Assembly (NCBI RefSeq): GCF_024580525.1
Contig: NZ_JANIKQ010000002.1
Coordinates: 62,001 to 126,000 of the forward strand
Length of the DNA stretch: 64,000 nt
Reading direction: 5' to 3'
DNA from: Neisseria dentiae
GTDB taxonomy: Bacteria > Pseudomonadota > Gammaproteobacteria > Burkholderiales > Neisseriaceae
In this document: positions 31,821 to 40,254 of the stretch, one piece after another
How the letters are laid out: each line of letters begins with the position of its first letter
Position numbering within the stretch: position 1 is the stretch's first letter
Notes under the pieces: generated by a model
What the model saw: only the letters and a program-made list of their open reading frames with translations
What the model was told of the DNA's origin: nothing
Database searches by the model: none
Program-made: the position numbers and the translations under genes

Positions 31821-32525
31821 ATGGACTTTTTAGAGCGTTTGAAATCTTTGTGGCCGGACAATGCCAAACCCGCCGACTTCTACAATAAGATTGATATGTC
31901 TGCCTCCGGTTTTAGCCGCGTCTGGAAAGACGGTGCCATTCCAACAGCAGACTATCTGATTAAAATTCAAGAAGTAACCGGTTGCGATTTAAACTGGCTT
32001 CTTACCGGACAAGGCTCGCCATACATGAATAAAGGCCAAGCGGTCGAAGTCCGTACCCATACCGACGGTACGGCTACCGATACCCTCGGCAACCCCATCA
32101 ACTTAGACGAGTTCGTCTTTATCCCGCGTTACGACGTCTACGCCGCCGCAGGGCACGGCTATCCCGCAGAAGACGACAAGCCCTTATTCTGCATGGCATT
32201 CAGGCGTTACTGGATAGAAAACTACGTTACCCGCCAGCTCGACAAACTGTCCGTCATCGCCGTAAAGGGCGATTCGATGGAGGGCGTACTCAACCACGGC
32301 GACAACATCCTAGTGAATCACGCCGAAACCACCCCGCGCGACGGACTGTACGTTATCCGCATCGATAATCACCTGTTTGTCAAACAAATCCAAAAACTAC
32401 CCGGCAAGCTGCTCGTCAAATCAGCCAATCCGGTTTATGAGCCTTTCGAAATAGATTTAACCGACGACAACCAAAATGTAGCCATCATCGGACGCGTAGA
32501 ATGGTATGGCCGTACCGTCAACTAA
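31821..32525 (+). CDS. LexA/CI-type phage repressor (S24 peptidase)
   Basis: 234 residues from the ATG at 31821 with AAAGGAC upstream; an in-frame GTG at 31776 lies within the operators and is unlikely. N-terminal helix-turn-helix (about 17-50). The Ala-Gly cleavage site is in YAAAGHG (110-111). The Ser/Lys dyad is Ser152 (GDSME) and Lys188 (FVKQI). RecA-stimulated self-cleavage would induce the prophage after DNA damage. Mu itself has an unrelated repressor, so here the switch is LexA-like. Confidence 0.92.
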   Translation: MDFLERLKSLWPDNAKPADFYNKIDMSASGFSRVWKDGAIPTADYLIKIQEVTGCDLNWLLTGQGSPYMNKGQAVEVRTHTDGTATDTLGNPINLDEFVFIPRYDVYAAAGHGYPAEDDKPLFCMAFRRYWIENYVTRQLDKLSVIAVKGDSMEGVLNHGDNILVNHAETTPRDGLYVIRIDNHLFVKQIQKLPGKLLVKSANPVYEPFEIDLTDDNQNVAIIGRVEWYGRTVN

Positions 32526-32556
32526 AAAACGGCGTTTGGATATTCCAAACGCCGTT
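32524..32556 (-). terminator. Hairpin between repressor gene and phage end
   Basis: AACGGCGTTTGGA-ATATCC-style perfect stem (AACGGCGTTTGG / CCAAACGCCGTT). On the minus strand it is followed by TTTTTTAG, so it best terminates transcription entering the prophage from host DNA. On the plus strand no T-run follows, so its effect on the repressor transcript is uncertain. Confidence 0.65.
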
Positions 32557-32605
32557 CAATTCAAATAAAACCAAAATCAATCCAAAACCTCATCAAAACC
32601 GTGCA

Positions 32606-32746
32606 AAAAAGGTATCAAAGTTATATCACTTTCTACCTACTTTGTACCTAAAGGTGTCAAAGCCGCTTTTTCCTAAATTTCCGTTCAAATTTTTGTTTCC
32701 TTTAAAATTTTCGCCTTCTTTTGCTTTCTTTCTAAAGGTGTCAAAA
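32606..32746. repeat. Transposase binding sites at the prophage end
   Basis: GGTGTCAAA occurs at 32737-32745 and 32653-32661, each preceded by CTAAA (14-bp identity), and as GGTATCAAA at 32611-32619. Three similarly oriented sites of this kind within about 140 bp match the L1, L2 and L3 layout of a Mu left end. Cutting after CA at 32743 would satisfy the TG...CA rule. Confidence 0.7.
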
Positions 32747-33141
32747 TAATACCTACCCCATACAAAGTGCGCCAAGCCGAAGAACTGTTCTTAAACAGCG
32801 GCATCGCCAATATCGATATTCTGCGTTTGGGCGGCCTCTATTGCGCCGAGCGCCACCCTTTGCACAGCCTGCTGAAGCACAAGCATCTTGCCGGCGCGCA
32901 CCAACCCGTGAATATGCTGCACCGCAGCCGCGCCGTTGCCGCCCTGCACCGCGCCGCCGCCACGCCCGCCGGTTTGCGGATACGCAATATCGTCGAGCCG
33001 CAACACCCGCCCAAACACGAATTCTACCGCGCCGAAGCCGCCAAACTCGGCCTGCCCGAACCCGAGTTCGACACAACCGACCGGCGCGGCGGCAAAACCG
33101 TACATACGGTTTATGATGATTTCGCAGCTATATTATTGTGA
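32744..33141 (+). pseudogene. 3' fragment of an NAD-dependent epimerase (YeeZ-like), cut by the prophage
   Basis: The open frame contains the C-terminal half of an SDR-family epimerase: VRQAEELFLNSG, IDILRLGGLYCAERHPL and the closing GGKTVHTVYDDF. The N-terminal Rossmann half with the NAD-binding glycines is missing, and phage sequence precedes it. The missing half should lie beyond the other prophage end, outside this window. Any in-frame ATG here could only make a non-functional fragment. Confidence 0.85.
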
Positions 33142-33145
33142 TATA

Positions 33146-33185
33146 AAGGCCGTCTGAAATCCCCATGCCGTTTTCAGACGGCCTT
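33146..33185 (+). terminator. DUS-pair terminator after the epimerase fragment
   Basis: AAGGCCGTCTGAAA and its complement separated by 11 nt. This doubles as a terminator and as two uptake sequences. Confidence 0.8.
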
Positions 33186-33202
33186 CCAGAAAGAAGATTT
33201 GC

Positions 33203-33772
33203 ATGAGCGCCCTACTCCCCGTTATCAACCACCTTATCCAGCAAAACCGCGAAACCCAAGCCGCCTTGGGCGCTTTTGCAGGCAAAACCCTCGGCCTGCA
33301 CGCCGCCGGCGTGCAGATTACCGGCACGTTTAACGCGCAGGGCTTTTTGGAATGCGCCCGAAACACGGCCGACACCGAAATCCGCTTTAACGCCGGCGCG
33401 GTGCAGAAAGTGCTGCAAGGGCAAACGCCCGGCGTGGGCGATGTGTCCATCAGCGGCGACACCGGCTTAGGAGTGGCCCTGCTGCCGCTTATCGGCGGCC
33501 TGCGCTACCACGCCAACGACGACTTAAGCCGCCTGTTCGGCGATGCGGCGGCAGGCGGCATCAGCATGCGCGCCGAAAAAGCCGGCCACACCGCCAAGCA
33601 AATCGGCCTGAGCATACTCGAACAGCTCGGCGATTTCGCCAAAGAGCCTGAAGCGCCCGTGGTCGACAAACACACGCTGTCGGCATGGTCGCGCGAAGTC
33701 GATACCCTGCGCGACGACACCGCCCGCTTCGAGGCTCGGCTGGCAAAACTGGAAGAGCGGAACAAGGTTTGA
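33203..33772 (+). CDS. ubiJ: Ubiquinone biosynthesis accessory factor UbiJ
   Basis: 189 residues. An N-terminal SCP2-like lipid-binding domain (ALGAFAGKTLGLHAAGVQIT to GDVSISGDTGLGVALLPL) is followed by a helical part with coiled coil (WSREVDTLRDDTARFEARLA). This is the UbiJ layout; UbiJ holds polyprenyl intermediates in the cytosolic Ubi complex for late ubiquinone steps. No ubiE or ubiB is adjacent here. The start is the ATG at 33203 after AAAGAAG. Confidence 0.85.
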   Translation: MSALLPVINHLIQQNRETQAALGAFAGKTLGLHAAGVQITGTFNAQGFLECARNTADTEIRFNAGAVQKVLQGQTPGVGDVSISGDTGLGVALLPLIGGLRYHANDDLSRLFGDAAAGGISMRAEKAGHTAKQIGLSILEQLGDFAKEPEAPVVDKHTLSAWSREVDTLRDDTARFEARLAKLEERNKV

Positions 33773-33827
33773 CGCAGCCGAAATGCGTGCAGAGTCCGTA
33801 TCGGTTTCTACCGCACCTTCCGCCAAG

Positions 33828-33850
33828 CCCGGGCTTGACCGGGTATGGCG
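33828..33850. repeat. Dispersed palindromic repeat, degenerate copy
   Basis: CCCGGGCTTGACCGGGTATGGCG, an imperfect member of the CTCGGGCTTGACCCGAG family found at several intergenic places in the window. Confidence 0.6.
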
Positions 33851-34035
33851 CGCGTAATTGTGATTAAGTTGACTCACCATAAAAGCCCGCAACGGTACCG
33901 GCCCCCTATTCCCACATTTGCTACAATACATACTGATTCCTTTAAAAGCCGTTAAACTGCGCCAAAGCGCTTGCCTGTGCGCCGCAACGGCACTACCTTT
34001 ATCCCGACCACTCCGATTAAAAGGCCGTCTGAAAC

Positions 34036-34665
34036 ATGAAAAACATCGTTATCCTGATTTCCGGCAGGGGCAGCAATATGCAGGCCATCGTGGAAGCACA
34101 GATTCCCGATGCCCGCATCGCCGCCGTGTTGAGCAACAACGAAGCCGCCGCCGGTTTGGCCTGGGCGGCGGAACGCAACATCGCCACCGACAGTCTCAAC
34201 CATAAAAGTTTCGACAGCCGCTTGGCATTCGACGAAGCCATGATGCGGAAAATCGACGCCCACCAACCCGATTTGGTCGTATTGGCGGGCTTTATGCGCA
34301 TACTCACGCCCGAATTCTGCCGGCATTACGAAGGCCGCCTGATCAACATCCACCCCTCGCTGCTGCCCGCCTTCACCGGCCTGCACACCCACGAACGGGC
34401 CATCGAGGCAGGCTGCCGCATCGCAGGCTGCACCGTGCATTTCGTTACCCCCGAGCTGGACTGCGGCCCCGTTATCGCGCAGGGCGCGGTGCCGGTGTTC
34501 GACAACGACACCGCCGACACGCTCGCCGCGCGCGTGTTGGAAGCGGAACACCTGATTTTCCCGCAGGCCGTGGCCGATTTCGTTGCAGGCCGTCTGAAAA
34601 TATCGGGCAACCGCGTTATCCGCAGCCCGGATTCAACGGTGCAAAATGCCCGCCTGCTGGCCTGA
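34036..34665 (+). CDS. purN: Phosphoribosylglycinamide formyltransferase 1
   Basis: 209 residues, the usual length. The substrate loop SGRGSNMQAI at the N-terminus and the catalytic block INIHPSLLPAFTG (Asn and His) are intact, with the Asp in LDCGPVIAQG. It transfers a formyl group from 10-formyl-THF to GAR in purine synthesis. A DUS lies just before the gene (34022) and one inside it (GRLK near the C-terminus). Confidence 0.97.
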   Translation: MKNIVILISGRGSNMQAIVEAQIPDARIAAVLSNNEAAAGLAWAAERNIATDSLNHKSFDSRLAFDEAMMRKIDAHQPDLVVLAGFMRILTPEFCRHYEGRLINIHPSLLPAFTGLHTHERAIEAGCRIAGCTVHFVTPELDCGPVIAQGAVPVFDNDTADTLAARVLEAEHLIFPQAVADFVAGRLKISGNRVIRSPDSTVQNARLLA

Positions 34666-34706
34666 ACGCAAACAGATAAAGCAGCCGATTCAAGAAAGGA
34701 AGCCTT

Positions 34707-35372
34707 ATGAAAAAATTCAGTTTGACCATATTGGCCCTTGCCTTAACCGCCCCCGCGCTGGCCGCACCACTGCCGCAGTCGGCCGAATTGCGGTATTCGA
34801 GCAGCTACGGCATTCCCGCCACCATGACTTTCACCCGCAGCGGCAACCGCTACAAAGTGGTGTCCAGCATCAAAGTGCCGCTCTACAGCATACGCTTCGA
34901 ATCGGGCGGCACCATTTCGGGCAACCGCCTGATTCCGTCCTACTACAAAGACGTGCGCGGCGGCAAAACCTATGCCGAAGCCAAATTCGGCGGCGGCAGC
35001 GTAACCTACGGCAAAGCGGGCGAACAGAAAACCGAAGCCGCCTCCGGCCCCACGATGGATTTGTTCACCCTCGCCTGGCAGCTTGCCGCCAGCGACGGCA
35101 AACTGCCCGCCGGCCTCACCGTTACCAACGGCAAAAAAATCTACCCCGTCAGCGGCCTCAACCGCACCGGCAGCGGCAAGTATAAAATCGGCAAAAACAC
35201 CACCACCGTCAACAAATACCGCTTGCAGCGCGGCGACAGCACCGTCAACTACGCCTTCGCCCCCGGGCTAAACAACATTCCCACCCAAATCAGCTACAGC
35301 GACGACGGCAAAACCTACGATTTGCAGCTCACCCGCGTGAAAATCAACGGCAAAGAAGTGCGCCCGCAATAA
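34707..35372 (+). CDS. Secreted DUF3108 protein
   Basis: 221 residues. The signal peptide MKKFSLTILALALTAPALAA has a likely cleavage after ALA. The mature part is beta-rich (GNRYKVVSSIKVPLYSIRFE), typical of the DUF3108 family of periplasmic proteins of unknown function. GAAAGGAAGCC precedes the ATG. Often found near purN in Neisseria. Confidence 0.88.
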   Translation: MKKFSLTILALALTAPALAAPLPQSAELRYSSSYGIPATMTFTRSGNRYKVVSSIKVPLYSIRFESGGTISGNRLIPSYYKDVRGGKTYAEAKFGGGSVTYGKAGEQKTEAASGPTMDLFTLAWQLAASDGKLPAGLTVTNGKKIYPVSGLNRTGSGKYKIGKNTTTVNKYRLQRGDSTVNYAFAPGLNNIPTQISYSDDGKTYDLQLTRVKINGKEVRPQ

Positions 35373-35386
35373 GTGCTGCCGGTATA

Positions 35387-35422
35387 ACAGGCCGTCTGAA
35401 AATATTTTTCAGACGGCCTGTT
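35387..35422 (+). terminator. DUS-pair terminator after the DUF3108 gene
   Basis: AACAGGCCGTCTGAAAA-TATT-TTTCAGACGGCCTGTT, a near-perfect stem followed by ATCTTTT. Confidence 0.9.
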
Positions 35423-35513
35423 ATCTTTTACCCCCCAACCATTTTTCAGCCCCTGCCTAAAAATGCTAGAATCAACACTTTTGTAACCCCCGCACCGCCC
35501 CCATATCCGCGCC

Positions 35514-36611
35514 ATGCAAGCAAACATCCCCCAAAACATCATCGTCGGCCTTTCCGGCGGCGTCGATTCCTCCGTAACCGCCGCCCTGCTCAAAGAGCAG
35601 GGGCATCAGGTGCGCGGCGTGTTTATGCAAAACTGGGAAGACGATGACAACGACGAATATTGCAGCATCAAGCAGGATTCGTTCGACGCCATCGCCGTGG
35701 CCGATATTCTCAATATCGACATCGACATCGTCAATTTCGCCGCCCAATACAAAGACAACGTATTCGCCTATTTCTTAAAAGAATATTCCGCCGGCCGCAC
35801 CCCCAACCCCGACGTATTGTGCAACGCCGAAATCAAATTCAAATGCTTTCTCGACTACGCCGTCGAACAAGGCGCCGACGCGATTGCCACCGGCCATTAC
35901 GCCCGCAAAGAAGTGCGCGACGGCGTGCACTACCTGCTCAAAGGGCGGGACGCCAACAAAGACCAAAGCTATTTTCTCTACCGCCTGCAACCGCATCAGC
36001 TCGAGCGCGCCATTTTCCCGCTCGGCGGTTTAGAAAAACCCGAAGTGCGCCGGCTGGCTGCCGAAGCCAAGCTGCCCACCGCAGCAAAAAAAGACAGCAC
36101 CGGCATCTGCTTTATCGGCGAGCGGCCTTTCCGCGAATTTTTGCAGCAATACCTACCCACCGACAACGGCGACATGGTTACGCCCGAAGGCAAAAAAGTG
36201 GGCGTACACGTCGGCCTCATGTTCTACACCATCGGCCAGCGCAAAGGCTTGGGCATAGGCGGCGCGGGCGAACCGTGGTTTGTGGCCGGCAAAGATTTGG
36301 GCAAAAACCGGCTGATTGTGGTGCAAGGCCACGACCACCCGCTGCTCTATACCAACAGTTTAATAATGAACGACTTAAGCTGGACATTGCCCGAAAGGCC
36401 GTCTGAAGGCCGCTACACCTGCAAAACCCGCTACCGCATGGCCGATGCCCCGTGCGAACTGCGCTACCTCGACAACGAAACCGCAGAGCTGCTGTTCGAC
36501 GAACCCCAATGGGCGGTTACCCCCGGCCAATCCGCCGTGTTATACAGCGGCGACATCTGCCTGGGCGGCGGCATCATCACCGCAACCGACAAGCCCGTTA
36601 TCATTGCCTGA
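35514..36611 (+). CDS. mnmA: tRNA-specific 2-thiouridylase
   Basis: 365 residues. P-loop SGGVDSS (14-20), catalytic Cys103 ([12 protein letters not shown]) and the persulfide Cys199 (STGICFIGE) are all present. It thiolates U34 of tRNA-Lys, -Glu and -Gln using ATP and sulfur relayed by the Tus system. Length and motifs are normal. DUS within the gene near 36400. Confidence 0.98.
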   Translation: MQANIPQNIIVGLSGGVDSSVTAALLKEQGHQVRGVFMQNWEDDDNDEYCSIKQDSFDAIAVADILNIDIDIVNFAAQYKDNVFAYFLKEYSAGRTPNPDVLCNAEIKFKCFLDYAVEQGADAIATGHYARKEVRDGVHYLLKGRDANKDQSYFLYRLQPHQLERAIFPLGGLEKPEVRRLAAEAKLPTAAKKDSTGICFIGERPFREFLQQYLPTDNGDMVTPEGKKVGVHVGLMFYTIGQRKGLGIGGAGEPWFVAGKDLGKNRLIVVQGHDHPLLYTNSLIMNDLSWTLPERPSEGRYTCKTRYRMADAPCELRYLDNETAELLFDEPQWAVTPGQSAVLYSGDICLGGGIITATDKPVIIA

Positions 36612-36619
36612 TAAAACCA

Positions 36620-36650
36620 CAGGCCGTCTGAAAAGCTTTCAGACGGCCTG
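36620..36650 (+). terminator. DUS-pair terminator after mnmA
   Basis: CAGGCCGTCTGAAAGCTTTCAGACGGCCTG-type stem with a very small loop. Confidence 0.85.
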
Positions 36651-36671
36651 CACAACACAAGGAAACACATC

Positions 36672-38348
36672 ATGGAAAAAATCTGGCTCAACAGCTACGA
36701 AGAGGGCGTAAACGCCGAAATCGACCCCACGCGCTACCAATCGGTGATTCAGGTATTCCAAGAAAGCGCCAAAAAATACGGCCACCGCCCCGCCTTCCAA
36801 AACCTCGGCAAAACCATCAGCTATGCCGAAACCGCCAAGCTGGTTAACGACTTCGCCTCGTTCCTGCAAAACACCCTCAAACTGCCGCGTGGCGAGCGCG
36901 TGGCGATTATGATGCCCAACCTGATGCAATACCCCGTCGCCCTCTTCGGCGCCCTTCAGGCCGGCCTCACCGTGGTGAACACCAACCCGCTTTACACCCC
37001 GCGCGAACTCGAACACCAGCTCAACGACAGCGGCGCCACCACCATCGTCGTGCTCGAAAACTTCGCCAACACGCTCGAACTGGTGCTGCCGCGCACCAAA
37101 ATCAAAAACGTTATCGTTGCCACCGTCGGCGATATGTTCGGTTTCTTCAAAGGCAGCCTGATTAATTTCGTGCTGCGCAAAATCAAAAAAATGGTGCCCG
37201 AATACCGCATCGCCAACACCATTTCCTTTCAGACAGCCTTAAAACAAGGCGCATCGCAACCCTTTACCCCCGTCGGCATTACCCGCGACGACACCGCCTT
37301 CCTGCAATACACCGGCGGCACCACCGGCGTGGCCAAAGGCGCCGTCCTCACCCACGGCAACATCTGCGCCAATATGCAGCAGGCCGCCGAATGGATTAAA
37401 AACAAACTCGTGCCCGGCGAAGAAGTGGTGATTGCCGCGCTGCCGCTCTACCATATTTTCGCGCTCACCGTAAACCTGATGATTTTCACCCAGGCCGCCG
37501 CCAAAATCATGCTGATTACCAACCCGCGCGATATGAAAGCCTTTATCGGCGACATGAAAAAAGAAAAAATCAGCGTGTTTATCGGCGTGAACACCCTGTT
37601 TAACGCCATGGTCAACCGCCCCGATTTCGCCGAAGTCGATTTCTCCGCCCTCAAGCTCACCCTCGGCGGCGGCATGGCCACCCAAAAAGCCGTGGCCGAA
37701 AAATGGAAAAACATCACCGGCACCCCCATCGTCGAAGCCTACGGCCTCACCGAAGCCAGCCCCGGCGTGTGCTGCAACCCGCTGAACATCCCCGCCTACA
37801 GCGGCGGCATCGGACTGCCCGTGCCCTCCACCGAAGTCGAACTGCGCAGTGCCGACGGCAAAGAAGTGCCGATAGGCCAGCCCGGTGAAATGTGGATACG
37901 CGGCCCGCAAGTGATGAAAGGCTATTGGAACCGCCCCGAAGAAACCGCCAAAGCCATCGACGGACGCGGCTTTCTCGAAACCGGCGACATCGCCGTGATG
38001 GACGAAAAAGGCTGGTTCAAACTGGTAGACCGCAAAAAAGATTTGATTGTGGTTTCGGGTTTCAACGTTTATCCCAACGAAATCGAAGAAGTGGTGGCGC
38101 ACCACGACAAAGTGCTCGAAGTGGCCTGCATCGGCGTGTCCAGCGAAAAAACAGGCGAAGCGCTGAAACTGTTTGTGGTGAAAAAAGACCCGTCGCTCAC
38201 CGCCGAAGAGCTGATTGCCTTCTGCCGCACCGAGCTGACCGCCTACAAAGTGCCCAAAGACATCGAATTCCGCGACGAGTTGCCCAAATCGAACGTGGGC
38301 AAAATCCTGCGCCGCGAGCTGCGCAACGAAGCACAAGGGAAAGCTTGA
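36672..38348 (+). CDS. fadD: Long-chain fatty-acid-CoA ligase
   Basis: 558 residues. The AMP-binding signature YTGGTTGVAKGA (about residue 215), the VEAYGLTEASPG block, FLETGDIAVMDEKGWF and the closing lysine motif SNVGKILRREL are those of FadD. It activates fatty acids for beta-oxidation or phospholipid use. The start ATG follows AAGGAAACACATC. Single gene flanked by DUS terminators. Confidence 0.95.
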   Translation: MEKIWLNSYEEGVNAEIDPTRYQSVIQVFQESAKKYGHRPAFQNLGKTISYAETAKLVNDFASFLQNTLKLPRGERVAIMMPNLMQYPVALFGALQAGLTVVNTNPLYTPRELEHQLNDSGATTIVVLENFANTLELVLPRTKIKNVIVATVGDMFGFFKGSLINFVLRKIKKMVPEYRIANTISFQTALKQGASQPFTPVGITRDDTAFLQYTGGTTGVAKGAVLTHGNICANMQQAAEWIKNKLVPGEEVVIAALPLYHIFALTVNLMIFTQAAAKIMLITNPRDMKAFIGDMKKEKISVFIGVNTLFNAMVNRPDFAEVDFSALKLTLGGGMATQKAVAEKWKNITGTPIVEAYGLTEASPGVCCNPLNIPAYSGGIGLPVPSTEVELRSADGKEVPIGQPGEMWIRGPQVMKGYWNRPEETAKAIDGRGFLETGDIAVMDEKGWFKLVDRKKDLIVVSGFNVYPNEIEEVVAHHDKVLEVACIGVSSEKTGEALKLFVVKKDPSLTAEELIAFCRTELTAYKVPKDIEFRDELPKSNVGKILRRELRNEAQGKA

Positions 38349-38389
38349 GGCTCTTGCAAAATTCACGCAGCCATCTTCCCCCTCCCCCG

Positions 38390-38420
38390 CGTCATACTCG
38401 GGCTTGACCCGAGTATGACG
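38390..38420. repeat. Dispersed 31-bp palindrome
   Basis: CGTCATACTCGGG-CTTGA-CCCGAGTATGACG, perfect 13-bp arms, just after fadD. It is preceded by CTCTTGCAAAATTC, which resembles one end of the repeat at 51181. Confidence 0.85.
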
Positions 38421-38460
38421 TGAAAAGTTTGAAAATGCAGGAACATTGTACAAAAGCAAA

Positions 38461-38491
38461 CAGGCCGTCTGAAAATATTTTCAGACGGCCT
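38461..38491. terminator. DUS-pair terminator between convergent fadD and bfd
   Basis: CAGGCCGTCTGAAAATATTTTCAGACGGCCTG, a perfect stem that can serve both converging genes. Confidence 0.9.
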
Positions 38492-38515
38492 GTTATCAGA
38501 ATAAAACCAATAAAA

Positions 38516-38722
38516 TCAACTTTGCACGTTAATGCCCGCAGTAACCGTGCTCTGGCCTTGGGCGCTGCTGCCGGTTAAATAAGAGGCGGCCAAATCGCTG
38601 CAACAACCGCAACAAGTGGCGACGCCCAACTGCGCCTGCAAATCGCTCAGGCTGCTGGCACCGGCGGCAACGGTTTCTTGGATTTGGCGGTCGGTAATGG
38701 CGTTGCAGATGCAGACAAACAT
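38516..38722 (-). CDS. bfd: Bacterioferritin-associated ferredoxin-like [2Fe-2S] protein
   Basis: 68 residues. The N-terminal CxC (Cys4, Cys6 in MFVCICNAIT) and the later CCGCC (Cys37-41) give the four cluster ligands of the Bfd/NifU-type [2Fe-2S] fold. Bfd reduces iron in bacterioferritin for release. No bfr gene is adjacent in this window. Confidence 0.88.
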   Translation of the reverse strand: MFVCICNAITDRQIQETVAAGASSLSDLQAQLGVATCCGCCSDLAASYLTGSSAQGQSTVTAGINVQS

Positions 38723-38935
38723 TTTCGTGCTCCTTGTTTTGTGCTTCTCGAATGAGAGTTAGTTTTATTATTAGGTGCAAATATAAATAAAAACGGTTCG
38801 CATTGCAAGCATAGCAATTGTAAATTACCGAAATAGTGAAAATATTGGTTGGCAAAAACAGAAATAACGCCCTAACCGAATGAACGAAAAAGAAAAAGCC
38901 CGAAAACCGAAGTGTGGTTTCCAGGCCGGACATAC

Positions 38936-39299
38936 TGGTGGAGGCGGGGGGAATTGAACCCCCGTCCGAAAGCCCTCTACAAAGCGTTCTACATACTTAG
39001 TCTTGCCTATTTGGAATCTTGCCCCCATTCCGCCGGCAGACGGGCTGTTTGGAAGCCAGTTACCTTAAATCTTATTTCCTGCCAAGTAACCCGACAGAAA
39101 ACCAGCCAATGTAAGATGACGTTGCCGTAGGTGTTACCCTACACAGCCCATCGGCCGACTGCTGCAACGGCTAGCCTTAAGCGGCTAAAGCGTAAGTTTC
39201 GTCGTTTGCGACTATTTTGGTTCAGTGTTTTACGGGAATCTGAGACCCCGGTATGCCCGCATCTGCTTCGCAACCCCCGTCGAAACCAAGATCGCCCCC
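38936..39299 (-). ncRNA. ssrA: Transfer-messenger RNA
   Basis: The minus strand begins GGGGGCGATCTTGGTTTCGA and ends in a T-arm and CCTCCACCA with CCA encoded. The acceptor ends pair over seven bases (GGGGGCG with CGCCTCC, one G-U). The tag frame GCAAACGACGAAACTTACGC codes ANDETYALAA and stops with TAA, the Neisseria tag. The RNA is 364 nt. It rescues ribosomes stalled on broken mRNA. Confidence 0.97.
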
Positions 39300-39379
39300 A
39301 GATAGGAAAGGCGGATTATACGCAGTTAAGGCATAAATTGCCAGCGCCGCTTTTTCTTTTCAGACGGCCTTATCGGTTA

Positions 39380-39537
39380 TATAGTGAATCCACTTAACTT
39401 TCGTTACAGCGTTGCTGCGCCTTAGCTCAAAGAGAACGATTTTGTAAGCCGCTAAAGCGGCAACAGAATCGGTTCCGTACTATCCGTACTGTCTGCGGCT
39501 TGCTGCCTCGTACCGAAAATTAATTGAATCCACTATA
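39380..39537. mobile_element. Correia repeat enclosed element
   Basis: Ends TATAGTGAATCC / TGAATCCACTATA, with the conserved interior CCTTAGCTCAAAGAGAACGA, then AGAATCGGTTCCGTACTATC and GTACTGTCTGCGGCTTGCTG, 158 bp. TA flanks it. It lies between ssrA and the DUF1841 gene, and its right end creates TATAAT (39534), which may act as a -10 box for that gene. Confidence 0.93.
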
Positions 39538-39571
39538 ATGGCCGTCTGAAAAACAATACGGGCAAAATTTT

Positions 39572-40072
39572 ATGTATGACGTCAACACACACGATGTGCG
39601 CCGCTTTTTTGCCGAAGTGTGGCGGCAGCGCCTGCTTCCCTTACAGCTGGATGCCTTGCAGCAGAAAGCGTTGCGGATTATCGAAGCACACCCCGAATAC
39701 CACCGCTATTTGGAAAATATCGACGACTACCTCGACAAAAACTGGACGCCCGCAGAAGGCGAAAGCAACCCGTTTCTGCATATGTCGCTGCACCTTTCGC
39801 TGCAAGAGCAGGCCGCCATCGACCAGCCGCCCGGTATCCGCGCGATACACGAGCAGTTGTGCGCCAAACACGGCGACTGGGTGCGGGCCGAACACGAAAT
39901 GGCCGACGCGCTGGCGGAAACGATTTGGGAGGCGCAGCGTTTCGGCCGCGGGCTGGACGTTAACGCCTATATGATGCGCCTGCGCAAGCTGGTGGGTCTG
40001 GGCCAGGAAGATCAGGCGCGCATCAATCCGCACGAAGTGGGGTTGTCCGACAAAATCAGCGAACGCGGTTAA
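39572..40072 (+). CDS. DUF1841 family protein
   Basis: 166 residues, MYDVNTHDVRRFFAEVWRQR through NPFLHMSLHLSLQEQAAIDQ and a C-terminal helical part. This pattern marks DUF1841, a small family of beta- and gammaproteobacteria of unknown function. A DUS precedes it. The nearby Correia element could supply its promoter. Confidence 0.88.
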   Translation: MYDVNTHDVRRFFAEVWRQRLLPLQLDALQQKALRIIEAHPEYHRYLENIDDYLDKNWTPAEGESNPFLHMSLHLSLQEQAAIDQPPGIRAIHEQLCAKHGDWVRAEHEMADALAETIWEAQRFGRGLDVNAYMMRLRKLVGLGQEDQARINPHEVGLSDKISERG

Positions 40073-40254
40073 TCGCTGAAAGGTTTTCAGACGGCCTCAC
40101 AGATTATGCCGTTTCCGGCTTGATTATCTGCATGATTGCGGCCATATTGTCCGCGCCGCCATCGGAAACCAAGCCGTCTGAAAAAACCGAACCCGCCCGT
40201 ATTTCAGACGGCCTGCTTATTTTTTACTTATCTCTTTGTTTAAGAAAGAACTTC

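Larger units (their letters stand above)
1..32743 (-). mobile_element. Mu-like transposable prophage (incomplete at window start)
   Basis: The block has the gene order of phage Mu: repressor, Ner, transposase A, ATPase B, early genes, Mor, lysis, packaging, head, tail. Almost all genes read on the minus strand, so the Mu 'left' end lies at the right near 32743 and the tail end runs off the window at base 1. The right-hand boundary is put at the CA of the outermost transposase-type repeat (GGTGTCA), because an epimerase reading frame resumes immediately after it. The true last base could be up to about 17 bp further right. Many DUS copies lie inside phage genes. The structural set seen here has no obvious frame breaks, so the phage could be intact. 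Confidence 0.95.

Noticed and set aside
37239-38459. Long minus-strand open frame opposite fadD, rich in His, Gly and Phe
   Set aside because: Composition is that of antisense of a GC-rich gene; the fadD product is unmistakable.
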